Assembly (NCBI GenBank): GCA_029962745.1
Contig: CM057170.1
Coordinates: 22,330,838 to 22,394,837, forward strand
Direction: 5' to 3'
Length of the DNA: 64,000 bases
DNA from: Echinometra lucunter
Taxonomy: Eukaryota > Echinodermata > Echinoidea > Camarodonta > Echinometridae
The notes beneath the pieces are model-generated. The model was not told the origin of the DNA, did no database searches, and saw only the letters and a list, made by a program, of their open reading frames with translations. Position 1 is the first letter of the stretch; every line of letters begins with the position of its first letter. Position numbers and translations under genes: made by a program. Of the stretch, positions 23,857 through 35,611 are shown piece after piece.

Positions 23857-24445
23857 TTAAAGAGGAATGAAATCCTCGGGGGAAAAATAATGAAAAGAGA
23901 GGATAGAGAGAAGCAATTTTAATGATTTCCATAAAAAAAAAAACGGTTACGAAATTAGAAAGTTATGGAAGTTTGAAAAGTCTCAATTTACTTTCTATGG
24001 CGATCGTCAAAGTGGCATTGTTGTTTCAAAATGGCAGGCTTAGAAGAACTGTCAATATTTTTCGTACATAAAATTTCGTACTTTCTCCATAATCTCTGAA
24101 GGTGCAGCTTGTCTCCTTCTTAACTCAAGATATATCATGGGAAAATGTATTTGACACAACATATACTGAGTTCACAAAGATGCAAGTAGCATCTTTTAAA
24201 TAGAGATAATGGAGAAAATACGTAATTTTGTGTACAAATCAAATCGAAAGTTGTCCTTCTAAACCTGCCATTTTGAAGCAACATTGCCAGTTTGAGGATC
24301 GCCCGCATAGAAACTAAACTGAGACTTTTTAAGCTTTCATAACTTTCTCATTTCGTAACAGTTTTTGATGGAACTTACTTCTAATTCCTCTGTCCTCTCT
24401 TTTCATTAAAATTGATTTTTCCCCAGGGTTTCATTCCTCCTTTAA
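23857..24445. mobile_element. TTAA-type fold-back MITE, uninterrupted copy
   Basis: The element is 23861-24441 (581 bp). Left end AGAGGAATGAAATCCTCGGG and inverse right end AGGAGGAATGAAACCCTGGG form the terminal repeats. TTAA lies on both sides (23857-23860 and 24442-24445). Long subterminal inverted blocks mean most of the element can fold on itself. It is the sister of 8681-9714 and preserves the empty site of that copy's nested insertion (around CATTGTTGTTTCAAAATGGC). No coding capacity. Confidence 0.85.
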
Positions 24446-24517
24446 AGATGCACAGAAGTCTAAAATTCAGTATTCATGTCACCTTTTGTCAGATTATTTA
24501 TTCATCTGTAATCTGAT

Positions 24518-24794
24518 AGCACAAACATGGCCGTACGCACATACGGGGACAGGGGAGCAGTTGCGCCCCTAGAAATTTTTAAAACCCCACTTTTATCTAT
24601 TTTTTTCTTTACCTTCTTATAGATGATTTCCCTAAATTCCACCCCAAATTTGCACAAGATCGTTCAATTTCAATTCTAAAAATGGAAAAGCTCCCACTCG
24701 GTCGCTTCGCTCCCTCGCTTGCGTGTACCCTCAAATATTGAATATATTCTTGCCCCCCGAGGAAAAAATTCCTGCGTACGACCTTGAGCACAAA
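24518..24794. mobile_element. Non-autonomous hAT-like element with 8-bp TSD
   Basis: The element is 24526-24786 (261 bp), with ends CATGGCCGTACGCA and TGCGTACGACCTTG as terminal inverted repeats. The flanks are identical 8-mers AGCACAAA (24518-24525 and 24787-24794). The interior shares CGGTCGCTTCGCTCCCTCG with the element at 38425-38658 in the opposite orientation, so both are one family. The chance ORF across it carries no transposase. Confidence 0.85.
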
Positions 24795-26359
24795 GTATAT
24801 AGCACTATGCTATCAGACGAGATTTCTATATTTGGCATTGAGAAAGACCTTTTCTACCACGTTTACAACTAATGATTATTTGTCTTGAAGTTGTTTTCCT
24901 TAAAATGCGTGCTTGAAGGAGAGTTCCCACACACTTTGGCTTTACTTCGTCATGTTCGTGATGATCACCCCGGAAAGTCTGCAATAAACTTATCCAAGGG
25001 ATTTATAATGCAAACTACAAAATGCAAATATCTGAAATGTTTTCAGTGTAACTGAATTTTGTGATTAACATGCTTACAAATTTTATAGTGCAATTAATTG
25101 TTGTTTTTGCTATGGTTTCATTGAAAGAGCTTAAATACCTGAAAGAAACGTATCAACGAAATGTAGAGAAAAAAAAATAAATAAACGAAAATTTGGCCCG
25201 TTAAGGAAAAAAAGCCTATACAGCAATTGACGTAAATGATACCATCATACCGAGAGCGTTAAACTCAAAGTACTTGCTATGAGTGGAATTTTAATGAAAA
25301 TGATTATATCTAAAAAAGTGTATTATAAGCAAACAGCGTTGCTGAGAGGTCACTCAGCTTAGCGGCGCGAAATGAAATGATGGTATACATGGTATAGGGA
25401 CTGTTGCTGTCCTGCTAAGACGTCCGTCACACCGCTTTGATGTATCTACCATCAAAGACAGATGCACTTTTAAACCGTCATATTTTACCAAAATAATTAT
25501 ACGAACCTGACGAAATGTATGACTGTGAAAGAATACGCACTATTGAAACCGTCATGTTTTAGTATAATATGCGAAATGTAATTGCCGTTGTGTTCAGTGT
25601 ACCCATACTAAATACATGACAGTGGAAGAATATGTGAACAAACAAAAAAACACGAATGATACATATATAAACGTGAGTTATTTTGATAGAAGATGCCATT
25701 TCCTTCCGTTCCGAAAGTGTCAGATTTCCTAGAATGCAAAAGGCCAGGAGGAAAGCCTTCCAAATCTCCATGCTGAGATAAAAACCGATCAAATCCTACA
25801 CATTATGATCTCCGTGCCTTAGGGTCTATCGTTCTCATGTGACCTTGTTACCATGACAAAGGATATAAACACAATCATCCACCTCTCCCCTGTGATTTAC
25901 AGTTATATGATGATGCATGTATGCTTCCGGCGTACATGGCGTAAGGGGCTGATTTACGTAATTGTAAATGGGAACTCAATGTACAACAAGTAAAGGAAAA
26001 CGAGTTCAGCGCCTAAGGAGGCCATTATTATCTCATATATGAAAACAGTTTCCTAGAGGTTACTGCAAGAAAATTCCAAACCTAGACTAGTAAGGGATAT
26101 TTTTTTTTCAAGTAGAGATCCCGCAAGAGATTTCTGAGAATTTTTTTGTTGTATAATTATTGTCTGAAATAAAAAGGTAGATGTGTCTGTTCGACTAACG
26201 TCGAGAAAGTAATGATAGAATGAGTAAGAAAATGACAAAATGACGAAAGAACAAAGCCATATGATTATGATGATGGGCAATATCAGTAGCTTTTATTTCC
26301 GGTAGACCTTTCAAAGCGTAATTTCAAACAGGTATAAGAATCACGCTCAGCTTTTAGAA
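24795..26359. other. No gene recognised
   Basis: AT-rich DNA with short ORFs only. I see no terminal inverted repeats, SINE heads or tandem arrays. Confidence 0.55.
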
Positions 26360-26600
26360 TTTAGCATGTTAATAATAATAACAAATAATAACGATGATAA
26401 GAATAATAACTATAATAATAATATAAATGATGATAACAGAAATAATGATAACAAAAATAATAACAAGAATAATAACAACAAGAATAATAATACTAATGAT
26501 GATAATGATGCGATTACTTCTACAAGTACTACTATAATAAGAACGATAATTTCAATAATGGTAATTATCATCATCATCATCATCATCATCATCATTATAG
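26360..26600. repeat. Degenerate AAT/AAC/GAT simple repeat
   Basis: Interrupted AAT and AAC trinucleotides (reading as N and D runs) end in a clean (ATC)n stretch at about 26566-26597. Confidence 0.9.
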
Positions 26601-27099
26601 CTGAAAAAGAGAGATCCTATTGCTAAAAAGAATCACATAACGTTACTGGAGAAAGAAATATATCGAGGGCATAACTTAGAATATCAGGGCCGCACAAGAA
26701 CTCTTGCAAAACGTGAGAGATTCGAAGGCAAACGGTTCTTTATAAACAGGATAAATATTCTGATCAAAGGAAACCGAGATTCAAAGCTATAATAAAGACA
26801 GCACGAAGGATAGTTTAATAGAAATAATATAGAAAGGGGGCGGAAAAGGGGATAGATGGAACAGGCAAACAGAGACGGAGAGAGAGAGAGAGACAGAGAG
26901 GGGGGGGGGTAGGGAAGTTGCAGAAAGTTTCATTTAGTTAGAGGTGATATCCTGTTTTTGAAGCATGACATATCTCAGAGTCTGACAGAACTTCAAGGAT
27001 GTAATTTTTAAGTCTTTTGGGTTTTGTAACGTAGTGCCTACGTCATGGGCTATGTACATGATGTACGCAGGTACGGAAGCTTGAAAGTGCAAGTGAGAT
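26601..27099. other. No gene recognised; GA patch
   Basis: Contains a GA tract with a G run at about 26877-26910. Nothing coding is visible. Confidence 0.55.
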
Positions 27100-27701
27100 G
27101 ACGAGGTAATTTAGGTCAAGAAGACGAGAAGACAAGTAAAAAAAAAAGACGAGTTATGACGAGTTATGGGAACTCAGCATGTCGACTTGTTTAGGACAAG
27201 AAGACGAGATGGCGAGTTGTTGGAATTCTGCACGTCGGCTTGTGTAGGACAGGAAGACAAGATGAAGAGATTTTTGAACACGGAAAGTCGACTTGTTTGG
27301 GACAAGAAGACGAGATGTCTAGTTTTATACTGGAACTTGGCAAGTCGAATTTTTAGGGCAAGTATAGACTAGATGACGAATTTGAGGAAATCAGCAAGTA
27401 ACAATGACTCGTCACTCGTCATTTCACTTGCCATCTTTTCTTCTTGGCCTTGCCGAGTTCCAATATCAAGTAACTAGTCATCTTGTCTTCTCGTCCAAAA
27501 CAAGTCAACTTGTCGAGTTTAGAAAAAAAAACTCGTCATCTTGTCCTCTGGTCCTAAATAAGTCGGCTCGCCGAGTTTCAAAACTCATTATCTCGTCTTC
27601 TTGTCCAACAGAAGTCGGCTTACCGGGTTCCAACAGCTCGTCATCTCATCTTCTCATCCCAAACAAGTCGACTTGCCGAGTTCCAATGACTCGTCATCGT
27701 G
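27100..27701. mobile_element. Fold-back element: head-to-head arrays of a 53-bp unit
   Basis: The left arm (27100-27403) is a tandem array whose units start at about 27195, 27248, 27301 and 27357 (spacings 53, 53 and 56), with core GACAAGAAGACGAGATG followed by CAAGTCGACTTGT-like words. The right arm (27404-27701) is the same unit inverted, for example CTCGTCATCTTGTCTTCT then AACAAGTCGACTTGCCGAG, repeated about five times with units of 52-58 bp. There is almost no spacer between the arms. Long inverted repeats built from tandem subunits are known from sea urchin TU fold-back elements; membership in that group is inference. No protein is encoded. Confidence 0.8.
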
Positions 27702-29526
27702 TATATGAATATATCAACTGAAGTTGAGATATCTTCATGGTCTTTCTTCAGGGATTTTCGAGACTCAATACAAAGGTCACGCTTTCAGTTTGCCAATAAC
27801 CTTTTATAAAGAATCACACGTATGACGTTGAGCGGTCATCATGATAGTATCAAATTATCGAGAACGAGAATGTCAAATGACAAAGAGCTTGGTAGTATTT
27901 CATGAGTAAAGAATGAAAAGTCCTGCCTTTAACATAAACAGGAGCAAAACTAGTTTTGACTGGCTGCAGCTTGTAGATCACATCACTGGCATATTCAGAA
28001 AATGATAAACATAAAGAGGAGAGGAAATTAAAATTTCTCATCAGGGGCGGGGACTACCTTAAACACCTTTAAACACGACTTGAAAGAAAAAAAATCTAGG
28101 GTTGAATACACATTGGAAGGCATATTTCTAGCATTTCTGTTGAATTCTAGTAAACATGGTGAATGGCGTGGGGGAAATAAAGTGAAATCTTATACACAAA
28201 TTAGCTATGAAGGAGGGGCGGGCTATAGGCTAAATTTATGCCAAGTTTATCAAGAGACCGACAAGGCGGCAAGATTGATCAAGCATCCACCACTTGAGTC
28301 ACAAGAGTCTCTCTGCTTTCAAGAGATAGGGAGAGGAAAGAAAGAGGCAGAATGTCACTGACAATACAAGGATGCGCCTAGTTTAAGCAAGTATCGCCCC
28401 TGGTGTCACGTGACGCTGAAAGCTACATACAAGTCGTTTTCACTAACTATTTTTGTTTTGAGAATGCTCTTGGGCGAAAGTGATTACTACGTTGAACTTA
28501 TCTACATTCCACGGCTATAGAACTGAATATCTGTTGTTTCTATTTTTAATATTTTTTGGTGAAACTTTGATGGAATTTTCCCTATGATTGCTAATGTTGC
28601 ATTTCCGTTTCACTATCCGGTAGAAATATTTGGGCAGACTTGCTAAATTCAAGATCATAATGCGAAGATTTCGAGAATGAAGATATAGGCTTACAAGGGC
28701 TTTAAAATTGTGTCATTATTTGAGCGAGTTGAAATTCTAGAATGTATGTCAAAACTAACGCTCAAGGGGCAATAGTTCGCTACCGCCAATTACAACAAAT
28801 GATTCCCTAGAAAATCATGCAATAGTACATGCGATGATGTCTCTGGGCTGTTCATAGAATTTTCGCAAGAATGTTTCCAGCGCATCGTTCCATCCTCTTT
28901 GAACATGGTGAATGTATACAGATCACTGCCTACATTGTCAAGCCAGTTTTTCGTCGAAAGTCCGTTGTTTTGTTTTGTTTTGTCTTGTTTTATTTTGGGT
29001 TTATGTGTGGGTGTGTGGTTGGGGGTGGGGTGTGTTTGTGTGGTGTGTTTCTTGACAAAATCCGAAACTTTCTGCATCAGGAGGTGGCGTCTGGAACTAG
29101 AGATCGCCCTAGACCTGTTATGTGCATTCACCTGCAAGGATGTCTTGGACGGTGCAATGCCTCGCTTGCACCGAGTCGTCTCGACGCGGTCTCGGGCGAA
29201 AGCACATATCACAAGCGTAATGACCCACTACCACAAGCTCTTAGAAATAAATGTCGCAAGGTAGAATGTTTTTTGTGTTCTAACCTTGTCCCAAATTTAG
29301 AACTCTAAACGAGTTCTCCAGTGGAACCCTTGTAAGAGGGTTCTTAATGGAATTCCCTTTGGACTGCTCAATGGACAGAATAATCAAGGGAGCGGTTTGA
29401 AGTAACATTCTAGAACTGACAAGCTCCCACAACCATCAATGACTCGAAAAAGAAAAACAAAATGTCGAATTATGTTTATTTGCATGATGTATATCAGCCC
29501 CTTCAAGCCCGTCTTTATTTTACGAC
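27702..29526. other. No gene recognised; several short open frames
   Basis: Open frames of 93 codons (28080-28361) and 121-145 codons on both strands around 28790-29308 overlap each other and contain no recognisable domain. T/G-rich simple sequence near 28965-29045 contributes to some of them. I do not call genes. Confidence 0.5.
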
Positions 29527-29577
29527 CTCCCCCCCCCCCTACGCACACACACACACACACACATATTTTCTTTTTTA
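29527..29577. repeat. C run and (CA)n microsatellite
   Basis: A C run at about 29528-29538 is followed by CA dinucleotides to about 29564. Confidence 0.9.
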
Positions 29578-29640
29578 CGAACCCCCGACCTTCGCGTCTC
29601 CAGTCAAGCGCCTTAGACCACTCGACCACGGCACCACACA
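29578..29640 (-). mobile_element. tRNA-like SINE head fragment
   Basis: The minus strand reads GGTGCCGTGGTCGAGTGGTC (A-box region), then AAGGCGCTTGACTGGAGACG and a partial B-box GTCGGGGGTTCG. It then breaks off into T-rich sequence. The tRNA 3' half and SINE body are missing, so it is not a functional tRNA gene. It closely matches the head of the SINE at 17103. It sits between two CA/CG microsatellites. Confidence 0.7.
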
Positions 29641-29680
29641 CACACACACGCGCGCGCGCGCGCGCGCACACGCGCACATA
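29636..29680. repeat. (CA)n(CG)n microsatellite
   Basis: CA dinucleotides pass into CGCGCG and back to CA. The alternating purine-pyrimidine sequence is of the kind known to favour Z-DNA. Confidence 0.9.
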
Positions 29681-30557
29681 ATGCCGGGGTCATTGAGAAA
29701 GCAATAAATATCACAACAACGCAAGTTCTTCAACGCAAAATATTTCTTATGGGGCCTTGCAGAACCTAGGCAATGTTCAAGATAGATATAGCCCCTTCTC
29801 AGAACCTATTTTCAGCGTCCTTTCACGACCATTTTTCCAACCTTGTATCAATTGTTTTGTCATCATTAGTGTTTTCATGACATGTCGTCACTTAGGTTAG
29901 GGAAATTCCCGATTCTTACCCAGCAGTCCATCCCAATATTTAGAGCGCTGGATGCTGGATATAAAGATCAAGATTGCCTGACGGGAGGCTTAATGTGGAG
30001 TGGGCAGAACAATAGAAGGAGAGAGCGAAATGCTTGGAATCTATCAATATCCTGGAGAATTGAGAATTTTACACTGGGTGGATGAATGGCATAAAGGCAA
30101 TAACTCCTTGATACATGCACGGGGATAACGAGAAAAATACATATAGATATACACAATAGTCAATAGGGAACGTCGGGGAAAGAATGACGGAGAGATAATA
30201 GGTACAGAGAGGAAGCAAAAGAGTGTGTGGGGTAAATGCGAGAGAGAGAGAGATGGAGAGAGAGAAAGGGAGCTAATGAGTGAAACAGAAAGAGAAAAGG
30301 ACAGAAAGAAAGGGAAAGAGAGAGATAGGAAGAGAGATAAGAGAGACAGACAAAACGGGAGACGGGAAAGAAAGATCGTGGAAAGGGGAGGGGAGTAACA
30401 ATGGATGACCACATCAACAAAAGCACAAAGCATTTTTTAAACAAAAATACAAACGAAATGAAAAAAAAATCCGATAAAAGGAACAGAAATGAATGATTAC
30501 ATAATAATTCTAATATAGAAAACAAAATATATTGAAAAGGTGTTTGGTACTGCAAAA
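29681..30557. other. No gene recognised; GA-rich
   Basis: Purine-rich DNA with GA repeats at about 30238-30345. Minus-strand readings through it are S/L/F-rich artefacts. Confidence 0.55.
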
Positions 30558-30908
30558 TCGGAAAATAGCATTGAACACGGACATACTGAAGCTTTTCGAC
30601 ATGCACTCATCAGAGTAAAGTCGCATGAATGAACAGAAAGCCAGCATACATTCAGCTCATTGACCCCATTTTGTGCCGTCAGGAGTTGTGAGAACGCTTG
30701 CATTATTTAAGTATTATTTGAGTAACCGGCTGGCAGCAAAGCTAATTTTGTTTACCGAGACAGCCTATCACAGCTTGTCATTTACGCGCATATTGTTCCT
30801 TCGCTTCTATTATATATTGTTTCAATTTGGCTTTCTGTTATGCGAATTTACTCTGATGAGTGCATGTCGAAAAGCTTCAGTATGTCCGTGTTCAATGCTA
30901 TTTTCCGA
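30558..30908. repeat. Inverted repeat, arms about 83 bp
   Basis: The left arm (30558-30643) and right arm (30828-30908) are near-perfect inverses for about 60 bp. Shared words include TGAAGCTTTTCGACATGCAC on the left. After a small indel the pairing resumes around CAGAAAGCCA. The 184-bp interior is unrelated. A shorter diverged copy of the arm lies at 37536-37600. Likely a fold-back element, but no clear target duplication was found. Confidence 0.75.
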
Positions 30909-32556
30909 CGAAAGATATTGCCAAAATTATTATATCTCAATATGAAAAATATACCTTTCAATATATGCAATGTAGATGGATGGAGAAGAGGAAAAAGTTC
31001 GGAGGAATCGGTTATACTGATGAAGGAGTATTGTGTAGCAATGTGAAGGCATTCAACATTGGACTAGAAACGAGATGCATCAAATTGAAAGGCCTTCAAC
31101 TTTTGACCTACTTACAAGATTTCCTGAGCTTGTGCCCGGACGCTCTCCCATATAGGATGTCGTCGTTTCCCGCATCTTCTTCTGCGGAGGATAAATAGCA
31201 AGCACAGGGGATCCCTTCCAGTGAGAGATGTAGCGGATTCTATGACGCATGCTCTTAATAAGCCAATTTCCTACACCACCCGAGAGGTTTGAGCCATCAA
31301 AGGAATTATCTTTGCATTAATCATGAACAAAACAATACATCCAGCACCATCCATAATAATGCACCTTACTTATAACCCGAGTGCAGCCTTTACGCCATTT
31401 TCGGCGCTAGGTTATCTAGGAGTAAGTTTCTTCGGAGTAAACGTCGAGTTACGAAAGAATGTGTAAAATCAGAAAAGAGAAAGATATATAGAGAGGGGGA
31501 TAGAGAAAGAAAGAAAGAAAGAGAGAGAGAAAGAAAGAAAGAGAGAGGAAAGGAGGGAGATGAGAGAATCAAAGAAGATGTGGTGAAGGGGAAAACACCT
31601 TGACAATGATATGAAACATCAGACATTTTTCAGTCATTCCGCTTAACAGTATTTCACTCACTAGAAAAATGGGTGACACCCCTCCCCCCCTCCCCTACAC
31701 ACGCATCACCACCAACACCAACACTGCCATCCCCCGCTTGAGCGGAAAGGTATTCTAGGTCTACTAGGATATAATGTGATATTAATCGTGTTGATGAGTC
31801 TGTTTGTAAGTGAAGTGTATGGGCTAGGACGTCTTTTCTTTCTAATATCATTAATGTCAAGATTAGGCTGTATGAATGCGCTTGTAGTCGGTAATAGAAG
31901 TAAATGACTTTCTTCTCTTTCTTATTTTTTCTTTTCAAAAATATTATCTCACTTTATAATATATTTTGTCCTTTTTACATGTTTTAATACAAGTGACGCC
32001 CCCTCTTTCTTTGTATTTACAAACGTCTTTCTTTTTTTCACCCACTCCCTGTGACCTGAAAAAAAAAGAAGAAAGTCATATGAGCACGGAAAAATATTAA
32101 CGGATTTTTTTGTTTAAAGAGAAGAAATAAAAATGAGATATAAAAGGAATTTTGGCTGCTTTTCATCGAAACTGACATTCGCATCTCAACAATCAGAAGG
32201 AGGTTCGTATATTTGAATAAATGATGAATTCCGACTATCAAAGTCACGTCACGCGCAGACACATCCTTTCATCCCCTCTCACAATTTATAGTTTGCAACT
32301 TGCCCTTTCCTAGCCTCCAATTAACGGAATGATCACACTTGAAATCCAATCTTTGGCCTTTTTTTTTTTCTTTTTCCCCTTATCGTACGTATTTTTTCTA
32401 CACGAAATGTATTCTTGTATTGAAAGATTCATCAAATGTAATTCCTTTTCTGCCATGATTGAAGACAAAATATACACACGTGCCATCACCCTAACCTAGA
32501 ACCATACGTACTCACGCCCCCTTCCCCATGCACATACCCAGGCAATATACCTTATC
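30909..32556. other. No gene recognised; GA-rich patch
   Basis: The 31475-31560 part is interrupted GA/GAAA repeat. A C run with TC lies near 31680-31694. The 112-codon reading at 30860-31198 begins inside the inverted-repeat arm and has no recognisable domain. Confidence 0.55.
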
Positions 32557-32800
32557 ATTAGAATTAGAATGTATTTGTTCCTTTTCCACATTTTACATCA
32601 AAATCAAAACATAGTAACACCATTTTACATGAGAATCAGTAAATAGTTTTTAAAATTACAATAATCACAAAAATAACAAAATAATGTACACGATACACTA
32701 TTTATGGGTTTAGCACACATGAGTGGAAATGAGGTGACCTACCAAAATGCATAGCTTGTGTATTGAAGGCCACCAGTATAATGATACAAAAAGAAAACTC
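32557..32800 (-). mobile_element. Possible LINE 3' end, (ATTCTA)n-type tail
   Basis: The left edge reads ATTAGAATTAGAATGTATTT, i.e. a short TTCTAA-type tandem tail on the minus strand, next to an AT-rich 3'-UTR-like segment without ORF. Short tandem tails of this kind are typical of CR1/L2 elements. Confidence 0.4.
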
Positions 32801-35361
32801 ACAAACACACACCCGCACACAAAGAAAACCACTAATGAATAACGTAGGAGTATACTAAATATGTTTGACTAATTACTACAAATTAACAACATTGGAGGAT
32901 ATCAAATCATGCAAGAAGGAAATAACGAGTTAAAAAAAGGTCTATGTGCAGGAGAAGCTCATGTCATGCATTAACAACCCAACCACAATCAATCTAGACT
33001 AAAAACATGAATATACATTGCCCATCTCTAAAGATAAACATGAATGGCGGAAAGGGCATGCAGGCCCAATATAGGGGATCACAATACCCTCCTTCATGTA
33101 CCTGATGTTTAACGTCCCTTCCATACAGAAGCCATCCCACCGCTGTCGCCGATCACACCACAAATGGAATAAAAGTATCCCGACCTCTTTCATCATGTCA
33201 ATGACGTCGTACGAAGATGCCGTTCTAATCAGTCATCCGGATGATACGTTAGCGCAAATCAAAGAAAATAATCTTTGCTGTTCTTTCGTTTTAGTACACA
33301 CGGCTCCTATCTGTCTGACAGGATATCGTTTTTCAAATTAGCTCCCCCTACTTTGGTGCTTTTGTTTTGTTTTTGTTTGTTTCTGTGTGGAATGGAGGGA
33401 GAAGAAAGTAGATCAAGTGGATCTATGAAGTGGACAAATCATATACCTGAAACGTTGATATCGATGCAGAAAGTTTACTTTCCAGCGTCCGTTTAAACAG
33501 AACGAGAAGAATGTTAAAAATGAAATGTATGTCATAAATTTTTTGACATGCCACAGACATGACAGATGATATTGATTAAGAGTTGATATTAAGAGACATA
33601 ATAGATGACAGATGTATTAAGAATTGGAACAAGAGTTGTTTTGCACAGTAGACATGATTTGCGTGAAGATACAGCATGTACAAAACGCATCAAACAGGGA
33701 AACACGTACAAAAAATTAAACAGCATGATACAAATTTACAAAGTAAACAAGAGAAAGAAAAATTAGAAAATGTGTAGACACGTCTTAAACGATGCAAGGG
33801 TATTATACTGGGGTTCAGTTGATTTTCACTTCTTTTTTTTCGGGGGGGGGGGTTGGAGGAGAAATACAAGTACATGTAGATTGTCGAAAGTGTGAATGCC
33901 CTAAAATAAAATAGCGTGCTTAGGTTCAGCGGAGGTGAGAGAAGGCTTGAAGAGGGCTTTTGGTGAAACTCCATACGAAAGAAGACAGCAGTACTATCTT
34001 GATCAAATCAAATAGATCAATCATGTCAATGCCAAGTCAAAGTGCCCGAAACTGGGAAACATGTAAGAATAAATAAAAGAGAACAACAAATACCATCAAA
34101 CATGTCAAACACAACCAAACCCTATACAATATAGGCCTGATATAGTTATTTCGTACCCCAACGATGTCTTTTTTACCTGAAAAGAATCTCCCCCACCGTA
34201 TTTGGTTGTTGCTTTTGTTGTTTCTTGAAAACTTATTCATTTGGTAATGTCCAAGTATATTTAGAATTTTAAAAATCCTGGAGGCATGTATAAAGCATGG
34301 CAGCTCATATCTGCAATCTGATAGAAAGTTAAGGTTTCGTTACCAGACACTTCAAACAATCCGGGATAAGTTGCTTTCATTCCAAATTGTATAAATCATA
34401 ATCAACGCTAATCCCAACGACTTCACCCCCCCCCCCCCTCCTGACACCAAGTTTAATCCTTTCTTCAAATCAATTACCCCGTGGCTAATTATAAGTCGGA
34501 GGGTATGTCATGGTCTGATGGTAGTTTAAGCAATGCAGGGCGCTAGAGAATGTGGACTGATTTATTTGTTTATTCATATATTTATCCATTAAGATGTTAA
34601 GCCATAGATACGCCTGCCTATTATATATTATTTTATTGTATTTTGCATTTTTTTCGTTCTTATTGGTTTTTGTTACATAAAAATAACACTGTCTATTTCC
34701 ATGCTAAAAAGCGCTTTCCAAGTTAGTACAAGGGCATGAGAAATAATTCTTGAACAAAAGTTATATAATATGCAGTCGACATCATACAATAGTTCTCATT
34801 TGATTTATTTTCTATAAATGGTGTAAATAAAATTTGTTCTCATACCATTTCCTTAATCATGAATCTTCTTTTTTTCAGAAATTTTGAAATAAAAAATGAA
34901 ACCAGCAAAGTTATTAGAGGACATTGCCTTATGGTGCCTCCGTAACGCTCGCCGTTTGCTTTCTCGACAAGGGAGTTTTGTATTATTTACAAATGCCGTG
35001 TTTTCCCCTCTCCTATTGATGTCTTTTTTCTTTTCATTTTAAAGTAACACTTCTTTCATTTTGAAACGTGATAAACAGGTTTGAATCTGATAAATATGTC
35101 TTAAAAAACTGACGTTAATCATGTTAGTACGATACATAAAATGCAGCCATGCCAGCAGACGTATATACCAGACATAAACATGATAAAATTCAGCATGAAC
35201 AGATTCCACGATCACAAAGACACAAATGATACTGTTGATAATAAAGGTATTCGAACATTATCATGCTTGCATGTCCTACTTAATGAAATTAGTTAAAGTG
35301 GATTTATGGCCTTTAGCAAGCAAACTCTTTATATAAAAGTAAGCGGGAAAAGGATTGTTAC
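32801..35361. other. No gene recognised
   Basis: AT-rich unique DNA. A G run is at about 33841-33852 and a C run at about 34427-34438. The short ORFs show nothing recognisable. Confidence 0.55.
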
Positions 35362-35487
35362 GCATACACGATTTTCAGCGAATTTTCGCATTTTCGCCCT
35401 TGGGGCATTATCAAGCAAATGAACATACAGTGTATTCATTCGCCTGATAAAGCCTAAAGGGAAAATCGCTGAAAATAGTGCTTACAC
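35362..35487. repeat. Imperfect 126-bp hairpin
   Basis: The left half, with ATTTTCAGCGAATTTTCGC and GCATTATCAAGCAAATGAA, pairs with the right half, with TCATTCGCCTGATAAAGCC and AAAATCGCTGAAAATAG. There are scattered mismatches and almost no loop. No target duplication was identified. Confidence 0.7.
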
Positions 35488-35553
35488 TGAATTCTTTTTT
35501 ATTATTTGTTTCATGTTTACCGGTATCTTCAAGTGAAAAAATTATGCTATTAC

Positions 35554-35554
<1 letters not shown>

Positions 35555-35611
<57 letters not shown>
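35555..35611. repeat. (AT)n microsatellite
   Basis: About 55 bp of TA dinucleotides. Confidence 0.95.

Noticed and set aside
28790..29308. Overlapping 121-145-codon frames on both strands
   Set aside because: Mutually overlapping, no recognisable motif, and partly in T/G-rich simple sequence.
29578..29640. tRNA gene on the minus strand
   Set aside because: Only the 5' half of a tRNA-like sequence is present, and a sister copy at 17103 continues into a SINE body.
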